Below, piece after piece: positions 31,300-40,076 of a stretch of DNA of 45,882 nucleotides. The notes below the pieces were generated by a model that saw only the letters and a program-made list of their open reading frames with translations, was not told the DNA's origin and ran no database searches. The DNA is from Bryobacterales bacterium (GTDB taxonomy: Bacteria; Acidobacteriota; Terriglobia; Bryobacterales; Bryobacteraceae). Within the stretch, counting starts at the first letter, position 1, and the number at the start of each line of letters is the position of its first letter. Made by a program: the position numbers and the translations under genes. The DNA is taken from the NCBI GenBank assembly GCA_947467395.1, contig CANIIC010000012.1, positions 1 through 45,882 of the forward strand. Reading direction: 5' to 3'.

Positions 31300-31362
31300 A
31301 CAGTTGCTTCAAATTAAGCGATGGATTGTCCGATAATTGTGGAGTAGTATCGGGGAAACGCT

Positions 31363-31893
31363 ATGTCAATTCCAATCATCCTGCTCATGCTGGCTGTGGC
31401 GGCGGCCGCCGGTTCGGCGGCGGTGCTCGTATCTAGGCTGATGCGGTACAAAACGAATTCCGCAGTGGAAAGCGAAGATGGCTTCAGCCTCGCCCACTAC
31501 GCTCACATGGCACGTCTACTGAATCCTGCCGACGTGGCTTTCCTGGCTGCTCAGCCCGGAATGACGCCCCAAGATATCGCTCAGTTCCAACGCGAACGCC
31601 GTAGCATCTTCCGGATGTATCTTCGCGAATTGGCAGCAGATTTCTCACGGCTCCACCACCAGGCCCGGGAATTCGCCGCGCTCTCTCCGGACAAAAGCCC
31701 TGACCTGGTGCATAACCTCATCCAACTGCAGTTCCGATTCTGGTTGGCTGTCGCATCTGTCGAAGTTCAGCTGGCATTGGTCGGAATCGGCTTCGGACGG
31801 GTCGATGCCCGCCGTCTGCTGGACGCGGTTGAATCGCTGAACGCTGCCCTGACCGCCGCAACCGCGACGCCGGGACCCATGCCCGTTTCTTAG
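31363..31893 (+). CDS. N-terminally anchored helical protein, 176 aa
   Basis: One N-terminal helix (residues 3-25, IPIILLMLAVAAAAGSAAVL), then a soluble, mostly helical domain (HYAHMARLLNPADVAFLAAQ; FRMYLRELAADFSRLHHQ; LVHNLIQLQFRFWLAVASVE) and a low-complexity tail. No family recognised. GGGGA at 31352-31356 supports the ATG. Co-oriented with the 7TM gene 63 bases upstream, so it may belong to the same unit. Its stop interlocks with the convergent SprT-like gene as TTAG. Confidence 0.72.
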   Translation: MSIPIILLMLAVAAAAGSAAVLVSRLMRYKTNSAVESEDGFSLAHYAHMARLLNPADVAFLAAQPGMTPQDIAQFQRERRSIFRMYLRELAADFSRLHHQAREFAALSPDKSPDLVHNLIQLQFRFWLAVASVEVQLALVGIGFGRVDARRLLDAVESLNAALTAATATPGPMPVS

Positions 31894-32639
31894 ACCAGTT
31901 TCCGTAGCAATTTCTTGGCTTCCGCCAACTGCGCGAAGCGTTTCTCTTCTTCTTTGAAGGTGGCCGTATGGACACAACGCCGGTTGCCTTTATGTTCTAC
32001 CGGATGGCGCAAGTGCAACATCTCGTGGTACATGACGTATTCCACCGCTAGCTTCGGCATATCTTCCCGATCCAGAATCTTACTCAACACAATCGTGTGA
32101 TGTGTCGGATCATAGTGGCCCAGCATGGTGCGCGAGGCCTGCCGGCTCCAGCCGAGCGTCGGCCGCGCCATTAAACCGAAGAAATAGGTGAAATTCAACT
32201 CATCAAAGAGCTGCGTTAAGTTGTAGAACTCCCCGGCCGGATCCGCCAGATGCTTACGCCCGCGGGTCCGCCGAACCTGATCAAGATCCTGCCGGACGTC
32301 TTTCCGATTTAAATAGCGGCGATAAACCGCCTGACATTCCACCGGAACCCGCAGGCGAAAAAGCTTCGAAAGTAGAATCTCCGCCAGCGCCCCTTGCACC
32401 TCATCGGGAGCCACGGCCAAGGTGTCAGAAATCTTCACATGGAGCACACCCGCCTTCAGCTGGATCTGGGCTTTGGCGTTCGCGTATTTACGAAACACCA
32501 CGTGAATTTCGGGGACGGGTTTGCCGGGCTTTAGGAGCCGGAAAACGCGAGCGTAAATCTGCTCGGGTAGGGAACTGACTTCGTACTGTGCGGCCAACAC
32601 CGGGCCGCTGGCGGCATGCATCGCTACCGAATGTAGCAT
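31890..32639 (-). CDS. SprT-like metalloprotease-fold protein
   Basis: About 249 residues. The C-terminal half has a gluzincin motif, YHEMLHLRHP, with two His and the catalytic Glu. A further His-containing stretch, GNRRCVHTATFKEEEKRF, matches the SprT/YgjP-M48-like group, in which the protease acts on DNA-protein crosslinks in eukaryotic Spartan; bacterial members are less known. The N-terminal half (about 20-130) is a separate region (VFRKYANAKAQIQLKAGVLHV). No signal peptide, so cytoplasmic. ATG 32639 is chosen; ATG 32621 is also possible. It follows the 349-aa exported protein by 20 bases on the same strand and may share its transcript. Confidence 0.82.
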   Translation of the reverse strand: MLHSVAMHAASGPVLAAQYEVSSLPEQIYARVFRLLKPGKPVPEIHVVFRKYANAKAQIQLKAGVLHVKISDTLAVAPDEVQGALAEILLSKLFRLRVPVECQAVYRRYLNRKDVRQDLDQVRRTRGRKHLADPAGEFYNLTQLFDELNFTYFFGLMARPTLGWSRQASRTMLGHYDPTHHTIVLSKILDREDMPKLAVEYVMYHEMLHLRHPVEHKGNRRCVHTATFKEEEKRFAQLAEAKKLLRKLV

Positions 32640-32659
32640 GGACACGCGCCCTCAGGCGA

Positions 32660-33709
32660 TTACTTGCCCAACAGGATCTCGCGTGGGCCGTTGTCCAGCC
32701 CGAGGATCTTCACCGTACGCGGCTTTGGCGGCGCAGCGGGAAGTTGCGTGGGCGGCACACCCAGCGCCGAGGGAGCACTCATTTCCAGCTCAGGGATACT
32801 CACGTTTGCCATGCTCGGGGTTTCCGAAGGCACTGGCTTGGACTGCGCCGGCACCGGCACAAACGGATGCATCGGAGCGGCTAGCGCCACGGTCAAGGCC
32901 GACGCCACCGCAGGCTTGCGGAGGCTCGACGCTAGTTGTTCTTCATTTAAATCCATTCGGATCAGAACCGCGCGTTCTTTTGTCGTGATCTCGGTGCCTT
33001 CCGACATCGCTGGACGGGACGCCAGGGACTCGGCGAGAGAATCTGCGAAATCCAGGGCCTTCATCGGCGTCTGCCGCTCAATGGAAGCCACTGCGTGTAG
33101 TCCGTTCCACGCGGAGACCGATCCTTCAAACCCGTCCGCTTCAATCTCAAACGGTACAAACTGGCTGGCCAAGGCATCCGGCAACGCGGAAGCCACCACC
33201 CACAAATCTTCCTTGGAATACCGCGCCGCGCGACCCAATAGCGGGGAATAGGATCGGTTCTTGGGATCCGCGACCCGCGCAATTGCTTCTTGGATCGCAT
33301 CCACGGTTCCCACCAGCAGGAGCTTCTCGTTCAGATACGCCACGCTGTGCGCATCGGCCTCCGGAGAGATCCATAATTCCACGCTCTTGAACGTGCTCCG
33401 CTTCATACCTTGCTCGGTGGCCTGCGCGCGCAACTTCGCCACCGGAAACGTTCCGTACTCCACGGCTAGAAGACCCGGCCCACCAATCAACACCTGATCC
33501 GGATTCCGCACGATCTCCAGATTCGGAAACCCAAAGCTGCCGCCCGGCGCCATTTCCGCCGCGATCGCCGAAGCGAACAGAGAACTCCGCATCGTCTTCC
33601 ACTGAATGCCCACGATCGCCTTTGAATCCGGTGGCGTGTATTTCCACCACGACGGATTGGACTGTCCAGACACCAGACCTGCGGCCACCAGAAAAAGTAG
33701 AAGTCTCAC
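32660..33709 (-). CDS. Exported hypothetical protein, 349 aa
   Basis: A signal peptide (LLLFLVAAGLVSG, cleavage after SGQ) leads a soluble, probably periplasmic protein. The first 260 residues have a regular alternation of strands and helices (DSKAIVGIQWKTMRSSLFA; VAYLNEKLLLVGTVDAIQEA; DLWVVASALPDALA), like the duplicated DUF3352-type folds in other phyla, but this match is only by feel. The last 80 residues are Pro/Ser/Val-rich and low-complexity, ending in ILGLDNGPREILLGK. The start is GTG 33709; no ATG is available near the signal peptide. Function unknown. Confidence 0.78.
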   Translation of the reverse strand: MRLLLFLVAAGLVSGQSNPSWWKYTPPDSKAIVGIQWKTMRSSLFASAIAAEMAPGGSFGFPNLEIVRNPDQVLIGGPGLLAVEYGTFPVAKLRAQATEQGMKRSTFKSVELWISPEADAHSVAYLNEKLLLVGTVDAIQEAIARVADPKNRSYSPLLGRAARYSKEDLWVVASALPDALASQFVPFEIEADGFEGSVSAWNGLHAVASIERQTPMKALDFADSLAESLASRPAMSEGTEITTKERAVLIRMDLNEEQLASSLRKPAVASALTVALAAPMHPFVPVPAQSKPVPSETPSMANVSIPELEMSAPSALGVPPTQLPAAPPKPRTVKILGLDNGPREILLGK

Positions 33710-33763
33710 ACTCTACACATCGGAAGTACGCAACCCGGAGATTAGTTCCCGGTAAAACTTACC

Positions 33764-33791
33764 TTGCCTAGCGCGCCCGAAGCGTTATCGT
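33764..33791 (+). promoter_or_regulatory. Candidate promoter of the ECF sigma gene
   Basis: TTGCCT (33764-33769), 16 bases, TATCGT (33786-33791), four of six matches in each element. It lies in the 134-base divergent region before ATG 33844. Confidence 0.3.
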
Positions 33792-33843
33792 ATTGAAGCA
33801 TCGACACTTCCGCATTGGCCCCGAGATTGCAGCAGCAACGTGC

Positions 33844-34308
33844 ATGGAACGTCACGAATTCGCAACTGCATTCGAAACGGGTTACAGCACCACGCGTCGT
33901 TTCCTCATGTCCCGAGGAGCGGCCATGGAAGAGGCCGACGAAATCGCCCAAGCCGCCTGGGTGCGAGGCTGGGAATATCGCCAGCAACTCCGCGATCCCT
34001 CGTTGATCGGTTACTGGGTGAACTCCATCGCGCGCAATTTATTCCGCGCCCGATTCCGTAGCGTACAACCTGCGTCGTTGGAAGGCATGGTCGATCCCTC
34101 CTACACGATGGGGCTGGAGGAAGGCCTCGAAGTGCAGCGTCTTCTCGAGAAATGCGCGGACAAAGACCGCGCGCTGCTCGAAAAAACGCTGGACGGCTAC
34201 TCGGCTGAAGAAATTGCAGTGGATGAAGGCATCAGTTCCACTGGAATTCGCGTCCGTTTGCTGCGCATCCGGCGAAATCTACGGCAGCAACTCGCGCTAG
34301 CCGCGTAA
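33844..34308 (+). CDS. ECF-type RNA polymerase sigma factor
   Basis: About 154 residues. Region 2 (RFLMSRGAAMEEADEIAQAA, then GYWVNSIARNLFRARFR) binds the polymerase and -10; region 4 (LLEKTLDGYSAEEIAVDEGI, then RVRLLRIRRNLRQQ) is the -35-binding HTH. No anti-sigma factor is encoded nearby. The Ser/Thr kinase gene starts 22 bases downstream, matching the known arrangement in which ECF factors are controlled by an adjacent kinase. The TTG at 33793 would add 17 residues; ATG 33844 fits region 2 better. Target promoters unknown. Confidence 0.88.
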   Translation: MERHEFATAFETGYSTTRRFLMSRGAAMEEADEIAQAAWVRGWEYRQQLRDPSLIGYWVNSIARNLFRARFRSVQPASLEGMVDPSYTMGLEEGLEVQRLLEKCADKDRALLEKTLDGYSAEEIAVDEGISSTGIRVRLLRIRRNLRQQLALAA

Positions 34309-34314
34309 CTACGA

Positions 34315-34320
34315 TAAAAT
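34315..34320 (+). promoter_or_regulatory. TAAAAT hexamer 10 bases before the kinase start
   Basis: TAAAAT, then CAGCCCCACG, then ATG 34331. No Shine-Dalgarno in the spacer. A transcript starting at the usual distance would have a leader of 3-4 bases. It could allow kinase expression separate from the sigma gene. Confidence 0.4.
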
Positions 34321-34330
34321 CAGCCCCACG

Positions 34331-36952
34331 ATGCCGTCTATTGGCGACAAACTGGGGCACTACAAAATCCTCTCCGAGGTCGGCCGAGGCGGCATGGGCG
34401 CGGTGTATCGAGCCCACGACAGCCGCCTCGGCCGCGACGTCGCACTCAAGATATCCGGCGAACGTTTCAGCGAGCGCTTCGAGCGTGAAGCCCGCGTCGT
34501 AGCATCCTTAAATCACCCCAATATCTGTACGCTCTTCGATGTTGGACCCGACTTCCTGGTCATGGAGTTGATCGAAGGCGAGACGCCGCAAGGCCCCCTT
34601 TCGCTAGAGACCATCATCGAATACGCCCGCCAGATGGCCGACGCCCTCGACTACGCGCACGAACGCGGCGTCACCCATCGCGACCTCAAACCGGCCAATC
34701 TCAAGATCACGCCCGAAGGCACCCTCAAAGTCCTCGACTTCGGCCTAGCGAAAGTGGGTCGATCCTCCGTCTCCGGAGATGTCGAAAACTCGCCTACTCT
34801 CACCATGGGCATGACCGAAGCTGGCATGATCCTCGGCACCGCGGCCTATATGGCGCCCGAGCAAGCGAAAGGCAAGAACGTCGACAAACGCGCCGAAATC
34901 TGGGCCTTCGGCGTCGTGCTCTACGAACTCTCCACCGGCAAGCGGCCATTCCACGGCGAAGATATCAGCGAGCTTCTCGTCGCCGTCCTGCGTGACGAAC
35001 CCAAGTTCGACGAAGTGCCGGAGCGCCTGCGCCCGTTGATCACGCGCTGCCTCCAGAAAGACCCCCGGAAACGCCTGCGCGACTTGGGCGATGTGCAGGA
35101 GCTTCTGAATCCCAGCTCCTCCATGATGGCCGCGCCCGTCATCACCACTGCGCCGCCAGCCAAGCCCTATCTCTGGATGGGAGCCGCGGCCGTACTCGCC
35201 ATCGGACTCGGCGTTGCGCTGTGGGCTCCATGGCGATCCGCGGACTCCGGACCCGCCGCTGTCACCCGCCTGGATGTCGACCTCGGCCAGGAGGCGATCG
35301 CGAGCACCTACAATACCTTCGCGATTTCCCCGGATGGCCGCCGGATCTTGTTCACCGTTCGCAATGCGGACGGCAAAATGCAACTCGCAACACGCCTGCT
35401 CGATTCGAATGAAGTGACGCGCCTGCCCGGCACCGAAGGCGCGATTGATGCATTCTTTTCCCCGACCGGCCAGGAGATCGCGTTCCAGGCTAGCGGACAG
35501 CTCAAAAAAATTGGCTTGAGTGGGGGCGCTGCGGTCGACGTCGCTCGGGCCGCGCAGTTCTTTGGTGGCCAATGGGGTTCCACCGGCGACATCGTCTACA
35601 GCCGGACCACCGTCTCCCCCATCCAGGGCACCCCTCAGAGCGGCACCGAACAGTCTCTGTCCAAGCTCGTTCCACCCTACATTACGCACCGCTGGCCCAG
35701 TCTTACCGCCGCTGGAGACTTCCTCCTCTACTCCGCCTCCTCCACCGTCAGTTCGTTGGCCGGAGGCGATCTATGGGTGCAGCCGCTTCCTTCCGGTGTT
35801 CCCAAACTGCTGGTCCGCGGAGCCTATAACGGGCGCTTCGTTCAGACCGGCGGCAAAGAGTATGTGCTCTTTATCCGCGACGGCGCGATGTTTGGCAGTG
35901 CGTTCGACCCCAAGGCCACTGCGCTTATCGGTCCCACGATCCCACTCATAAATGACATCGCCGGCGATCCGTTCTCTGGTGCTGGACACTTTGATCTATC
36001 GAAGAACGGCACGCTGATGTGCCGCGCCGGGCGCGAGGCCGAGCAGACCTGGCCCGCCCTGTGGATGGACAAGACCGGGGAGACCAAACCCCTCATTTCG
36101 GAACGTGCACTCTATGTCACGCCGAAGTTTTCGCCCAACGGCAAGAAACTCGCTCTATCTTCACGTGGCGCAGGCGGTCTTGCGATCTACGATCTCGAAA
36201 CGGGCACGGTCAACCGCTTCCCAGGTCTCGGGTACCCGGTGTGGACCCCTGACGGAAAATACGTGGCAGCACGGGATTCCTCAGGTCCCACTGTGGCCAT
36301 CAGTTGGATCCGGGCAGACGGCGCTGGGGAGAAACAGGTGATTTTCAAAACAGGCAATAACATCGCCTCCTATTCGTTCACTCCCGATGGGAAGACCCTA
36401 ATCATCACGGAGCTCCCCGTAGAGACCGGCACTGATATCTACGCACTGCCGCTTGATCTCAGTGACCCCGAGCATCCCAAAGCGGGCCAACCCGTGCCGC
36501 TGGTGAAAACTCCCATGTCCGAGAGTTTTCCAATTCTGTCAGGAGACGGCAAATGGCTGGCCTACACCTCAACTGAGTCCGGGCGATGGGAAGTATACGT
36601 CAAGCCCTACCCGAGCCTGAGCGGACGTTGGCAGATTTCGAGCGACGGCGGGACGACCCCCCTTTGGGCTCCCGATGGCCGTAGCTTATATTTCGTACAC
36701 GACAGCCACATCTACGTTGCCGACATTACTGCGCAAGGCGATGCAATCGCGGCTGGTCGTCCGCGCCTCTGGTCGCCCACCCCGGTTCGGCTTTCTGGCG
36801 ACAACCTGAGCTACGCCATCCACCCCGACGGCCAGCGCTTCGCCGTCTATCCCGCCGCTCCGCCTGATCCCGAAGAAAAGGGCAACGCCCACGTAACATT
36901 CGTCTTCAACTTCCTCGACGACATGAAACGGCGCATCGAGGCCGCGAAGTAG
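34331..36952 (+). CDS. Ser/Thr protein kinase with PD40/TolB-type propeller
   Basis: 873 residues. The N-terminal kinase (10-265) has GRGGMGAVY, Lys40 in [13 protein letters not shown] with Asp118, Asp136 in DFGLAK and APEQAKG. The usual Asp of the following DxWxxG motif is Glu189 (AEIWAFG), a conservative change at a structurally important place. A helix near 278-298 ([18 protein letters not shown]) anchors it. The C-terminal 560 residues are a beta-propeller of PD40/WD40-like repeats ([54 protein letters not shown]) outside the membrane. It likely senses an external ligand and phosphorylates cytoplasmic targets, perhaps the adjacent ECF sigma factor. Confidence 0.93.
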   Translation: MPSIGDKLGHYKILSEVGRGGMGAVYRAHDSRLGRDVALKISGERFSERFEREARVVASLNHPNICTLFDVGPDFLVMELIEGETPQGPLSLETIIEYARQMADALDYAHERGVTHRDLKPANLKITPEGTLKVLDFGLAKVGRSSVSGDVENSPTLTMGMTEAGMILGTAAYMAPEQAKGKNVDKRAEIWAFGVVLYELSTGKRPFHGEDISELLVAVLRDEPKFDEVPERLRPLITRCLQKDPRKRLRDLGDVQELLNPSSSMMAAPVITTAPPAKPYLWMGAAAVLAIGLGVALWAPWRSADSGPAAVTRLDVDLGQEAIASTYNTFAISPDGRRILFTVRNADGKMQLATRLLDSNEVTRLPGTEGAIDAFFSPTGQEIAFQASGQLKKIGLSGGAAVDVARAAQFFGGQWGSTGDIVYSRTTVSPIQGTPQSGTEQSLSKLVPPYITHRWPSLTAAGDFLLYSASSTVSSLAGGDLWVQPLPSGVPKLLVRGAYNGRFVQTGGKEYVLFIRDGAMFGSAFDPKATALIGPTIPLINDIAGDPFSGAGHFDLSKNGTLMCRAGREAEQTWPALWMDKTGETKPLISERALYVTPKFSPNGKKLALSSRGAGGLAIYDLETGTVNRFPGLGYPVWTPDGKYVAARDSSGPTVAISWIRADGAGEKQVIFKTGNNIASYSFTPDGKTLIITELPVETGTDIYALPLDLSDPEHPKAGQPVPLVKTPMSESFPILSGDGKWLAYTSTESGRWEVYVKPYPSLSGRWQISSDGGTTPLWAPDGRSLYFVHDSHIYVADITAQGDAIAAGRPRLWSPTPVRLSGDNLSYAIHPDGQRFAVYPAAPPDPEEKGNAHVTFVFNFLDDMKRRIEAAK

Positions 36953-36958
36953 GGTCGG

Positions 36959-36964
36959 TACAAT
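36959..36964 (+). promoter_or_regulatory. TACAAT hexamer 6 bases before a TTG start
   Basis: TACAAT, AAAGGC, then TTG 36971. Nearly identical to the arrangement at 9555 (TACAAT, AAGGGC, ATG). The hexamer lies just after the kinase stop. Confidence 0.5.
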
Positions 36965-36970
36965 AAAGGC

Positions 36971-38170
36971 TTGCTTCACGTCCAAAACGTCTCGAAGTCG
37001 TATCGCCTCTACCCCCGGCCGGTCGACCGCCTCTTCGAAGCGCTCCCCTTCAGCGGCCGTCGCGCGAGCAAGGAGTTCTGGGCCCTCCGCGACGTCAACC
37101 TCTCCGTCGAACGTGGCGAAGTGCTGGGCGTGGTCGGACCCAATGGGAGCGGCAAAAGCACACTGCTCCAGATCGTCAGCGGCATCCTGCAGCCGACGCG
37201 CGGTCGCGTCATCACCAAAGGCCGCATCGCCGCGTTGCTGGAACTCGGAGCTGGTTTCAATCCCGAATTTACAGGTCGCGAGAACGTGTTCCTAAACGGC
37301 GAGATCCTTGGGCTCTCGCGCGCCGAGATGGAGAAGGCGTTTCCTTCGGTGGAGAAATTCGCCGAGATCGGCAGCTTCATCGATCGCCCCGTGAAGGAAT
37401 ACTCGAGCGGCATGTACGTGCGGCTCGCGTTCGCCACGGCGATCCACGTTGACCCGGAAATCCTGATCGTCGACGAAGCGCTGGCGGTGGGCGACGCGAT
37501 CTTCGCGAATCGCTGCATCAAGAAGTTTGAAGAGCTGAAGCAACGCGGCGTGACCGTGCTGTTCGTCTCGCATGACCTCGGCCTAGTGAAGCGTCTGTGC
37601 GATCGTGCGGCGCTGATGGTGGATGGCCGGGTAGCCGCCTACGGCGCGCCTTCGGATGTCGTGAATCGCTACGTGGGTTTGGTGCTCGAACGGCAGGAAC
37701 GCGAGCAGGGAAGTGTCCCCGTGAATAGTGGCAGCTACCGTCACGGCGATGGCGCGAGCCGCGTGCTGGAGGCCGCATTGCTCAACGCCGCAGGCGAGAA
37801 GGCCACCACGGTCGAACCCGGCGATACGCTCACCATTCGCGTGCGGGCTCGCGCCGAGAAGGATCTGGAGAACCCTGTCGTCGGCGTGCTGATCCGCAAT
37901 CGCCTGGGTATCGATGTTTGGGGCACGAATACGCGCATCGAAGGTGTAGACCTCGGAGCGGTGAAGCAGGGTGAATCGTTTGAAGTGTCCTTCGGCTTCG
38001 ACTGCTCGCTCACCCGCCAGGACTACACACTGACGGTCGCGACGCAGTATCCGGAAGGCTACAGCCAGGACTGGCTCGACGACGCCATCGCGTTCAGCGT
38101 AGTCGACACGCGCGAGGTTGCTGGCCTCGCCAATTTCAAGACGAAAGTGGAGTGGCGGAAAATCGCATGA
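36971..38170 (+). CDS. Wzt-type polysaccharide ABC exporter ATPase
   Basis: 399 residues. The N-terminal ATPase (1-240) has Walker A GPNGSGKST, the family's LGAGFNPEFTGRENVFLNG, the signature YSSGMYVRL, Walker B ILIVDEAL and the H-loop VSHD. The C-terminal region (about 255-395) is a Wzt-C-like beta-sandwich that in O-antigen exporters recognises the end cap of the glycan. The Wzm permease partner is not in the window, so the exporter must be assembled from elsewhere. The start is TTG 36971, supported by the family N-terminus LLHVQNVSKSYRLY. Its stop overlaps the start of the M24 gene (ATGA). Confidence 0.92.
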   Translation: MLHVQNVSKSYRLYPRPVDRLFEALPFSGRRASKEFWALRDVNLSVERGEVLGVVGPNGSGKSTLLQIVSGILQPTRGRVITKGRIAALLELGAGFNPEFTGRENVFLNGEILGLSRAEMEKAFPSVEKFAEIGSFIDRPVKEYSSGMYVRLAFATAIHVDPEILIVDEALAVGDAIFANRCIKKFEELKQRGVTVLFVSHDLGLVKRLCDRAALMVDGRVAAYGAPSDVVNRYVGLVLERQEREQGSVPVNSGSYRHGDGASRVLEAALLNAAGEKATTVEPGDTLTIRVRARAEKDLENPVVGVLIRNRLGIDVWGTNTRIEGVDLGAVKQGESFEVSFGFDCSLTRQDYTLTVATQYPEGYSQDWLDDAIAFSVVDTREVAGLANFKTKVEWRKIA

Positions 38171-39336
38171 GACTGACCGAAATTCAAGCAGCACTGCGCG
38201 AAGAAGGACTCGACGGCTGGTTATTCTTCGATCATCACCATCGCGATGAACTGTCCTATCGCGTGCTGCAGTTCACGCCCGGCTCCATGGTGACGCGCCG
38301 CTGGTTCTACTTCATTCCCGCCAACGGCGAACCGCGCGGCATGGCACACAAGATCGAACCCGAAACACTGAAGCCGCTACCGGGTGATGTGAAGCTGTAC
38401 GCGGGATGGGCGGAACTTGTCGATGGATTGCGGGGGTTACTCGGCGGGGCCAAGAAGGTCGCCATGCAGTATTCGCCCAACTGCGCCGTGCCGTATGTCG
38501 CGATGGTCGACGCGGGAACGGTCGAGCTAATCCGCGGTCTCGGTGTCGAAGTCGCGACGTCGGCCAACCTAATCCAATTCTTCGAATCGCGCTGGAACGC
38601 CACGCAGTTGGAAAATCATCTCGAAGCCGGCCGCCGCGTCGACAAGATCCGCGCCGAAGCCTTCGCGCGCATCACAGCCAAGCAACAGGCGAACGTCCGC
38701 GTCACCGAATGGGAGATGCAGCAGTTCATCCTGGCGCGCTTCAAAGACGAAGGCCTGTTCACTGATCACGGCCCGGACGTTGCGGTGAACGCCAACGCCT
38801 CGAACCCGCACTACAACCCGACGCAGGACGCGTGTTCCGAAATCCAGCGCGGCGATCTCGTACTGATCGACATGTGGGCCAAGCTCGACCAACCCGACGG
38901 CGTCTACTACGACATCACGTGGACCGGCTTCTGCGGCGAACAGGCTCCAGACAAGATCCGCAATGTGTTCACTATCGTGCGCGATGCGCGCGACGCCGCC
39001 ATCAACCGAGTCACGCAGGCCATCGCCGCGAAGGAGGCTCTATGCGGCTACCAAGTGGACGACGCGGCGCGCGAACACATCCGCAAGGCCGGCTTGGTCG
39101 ACTACTTCTTCCATCGCACGGGCCATTCCATCGGAGCTGAAGTGCACGGCACCGGCGCGAACATGGACAACCTCGAAACGCACGACGAACGCCGCGTGAT
39201 TCCTTGGACGTGCTTCTCGATTGAGCCCGGGATCTACCTGCCGGAGTTCGGCATTCGCAGTGAAATCGACATGTTTGTGGATGAGAGTAGCGCTCGGGTG
39301 ACGGGCGAAATCCAGAGGGAACTGGTCGTAATTTAA
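38167..39336 (+). CDS. M24-family Xaa-Pro-type metallopeptidase
   Basis: About 389 residues. The N-terminal creatinase-like domain (1-150) is followed by the pita-bread catalytic domain. The likely two-metal ligands are visible: Asp in LVLIDMWAKLD, Asp in YYDITWTG, His in HRTGHSIG, Glu in SIEPGIYLPEFGIR and the last Glu in SEIDMFV. No signal peptide, so cytoplasmic: Xaa-Pro dipeptidase/aminopeptidase or a related hydrolase. Start ATG 38167 overlaps the Wzt stop (ATGA), so translation is coupled, though no shared role is evident. Its TAA interlocks with the stop of the phosphatase gene as TTAA. Confidence 0.92.
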   Translation: MRLTEIQAALREEGLDGWLFFDHHHRDELSYRVLQFTPGSMVTRRWFYFIPANGEPRGMAHKIEPETLKPLPGDVKLYAGWAELVDGLRGLLGGAKKVAMQYSPNCAVPYVAMVDAGTVELIRGLGVEVATSANLIQFFESRWNATQLENHLEAGRRVDKIRAEAFARITAKQQANVRVTEWEMQQFILARFKDEGLFTDHGPDVAVNANASNPHYNPTQDACSEIQRGDLVLIDMWAKLDQPDGVYYDITWTGFCGEQAPDKIRNVFTIVRDARDAAINRVTQAIAAKEALCGYQVDDAAREHIRKAGLVDYFFHRTGHSIGAEVHGTGANMDNLETHDERRVIPWTCFSIEPGIYLPEFGIRSEIDMFVDESSARVTGEIQRELVVI

Positions 39337-40049
39337 CGCTTGATCAGGATGACGGTGACGTTATCCGGGGCGCCATGCGCCCGAGCTGTCGCGATCAGGC
39401 GCTGCGCTTGTTGCTCCAGCGTTCCGCCGTTGGTCAGGATTTCGGTAATTTCTTGATCGCTGATCACGCCGTGCAGGCCATCGCTTGAAAGCAGGATCTC
39501 TGAATCGCCGTCCACATCCAGGGCGTAGCTGTTGATCTTCAACTGCGGAGACACGCCGATCGCCATCGTGAGCACGTGGCGCATGGGATGCGTCTTGAGA
39601 ATTTCCTCGGTCAGGCCCAGCTTGCGGCCAATCTCGTTTACCCAGGTCTGATCGTCGGTGATCTGCGTGAGCGCACCGTGCTCGAAGCGGTACGCGCGGC
39701 TGTCGCCCACACAGGCGATCAGCAACTGTCCTTCGGATTCTACGGCGGCCACCATCGTGGTCCCCATGCCTTCGAGCCGGGAGTCTTCCGTCGCAGCAGC
39801 CTTGATGCGGCGGTTGGCTTCATGGAACGCCGTGGTCAACTTGCCCGGGTTCATGCCCCCGTAGGAAGCTTCTTCGGCGACGATTTCGCGAAGCGTTTCG
39901 ACGGCCAGGTGCGAAGCCGTCTCGCCGGCCGCGGCTCCGCCCATCCCGTCGGCCACCACATACAGGCCGATTTCCGGCGCGCTGACGAAGGAGTCCTCGT
40001 TGTTCGCACGCACACACCCGGGATCGGAAGCTCCAAACGCCTGAAACAT
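39333..40049 (-). CDS. PP2C-family Ser/Thr protein phosphatase (Stp/PrpC-like)
   Basis: About 238 residues, cytoplasmic, metal-dependent. Family motifs in order: RANNEDSF with the Asp ligand, ADGMGGAAAGETAS, LLIACVGDSRAY, LSSDGLHGVISD and the last APDNVTVILI. It is the counterpart of Hanks-type kinases such as the one encoded at 34331. Start ATG 40049; GTG 40055 is also in frame. A perfect TATAAT on the minus strand (40065-40070) lies 15 bases before the ATG, so it can be transcribed separately although it also follows the miaA-TPR pair on the same strand. Confidence 0.93.
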   Translation of the reverse strand: MFQAFGASDPGCVRANNEDSFVSAPEIGLYVVADGMGGAAAGETASHLAVETLREIVAEEASYGGMNPGKLTTAFHEANRRIKAAATEDSRLEGMGTTMVAAVESEGQLLIACVGDSRAYRFEHGALTQITDDQTWVNEIGRKLGLTEEILKTHPMRHVLTMAIGVSPQLKINSYALDVDGDSEILLSSDGLHGVISDQEITEILTNGGTLEQQAQRLIATARAHGAPDNVTVILIKR

Positions 40050-40064
40050 GTTCACTCGTTTTTG

Positions 40065-40070
40065 ATTATA
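40065..40070 (-). promoter_or_regulatory. Perfect TATAAT before the phosphatase gene
   Basis: Plus-strand ATTATA, minus-strand TATAAT, 15 bases from ATG 40049 and 9 from GTG 40055. No good -35 at 15-18 bases. It lies immediately past the stop of the upstream TPR gene (40077). Confidence 0.4.
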
Positions 40071-40076
40071 GCCCCG

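Noticed and set aside
34745-35689. 314-codon minus-strand frame within the kinase gene
   Set aside because: Shadow of the kinase/propeller frame; no domain or ribosome site.
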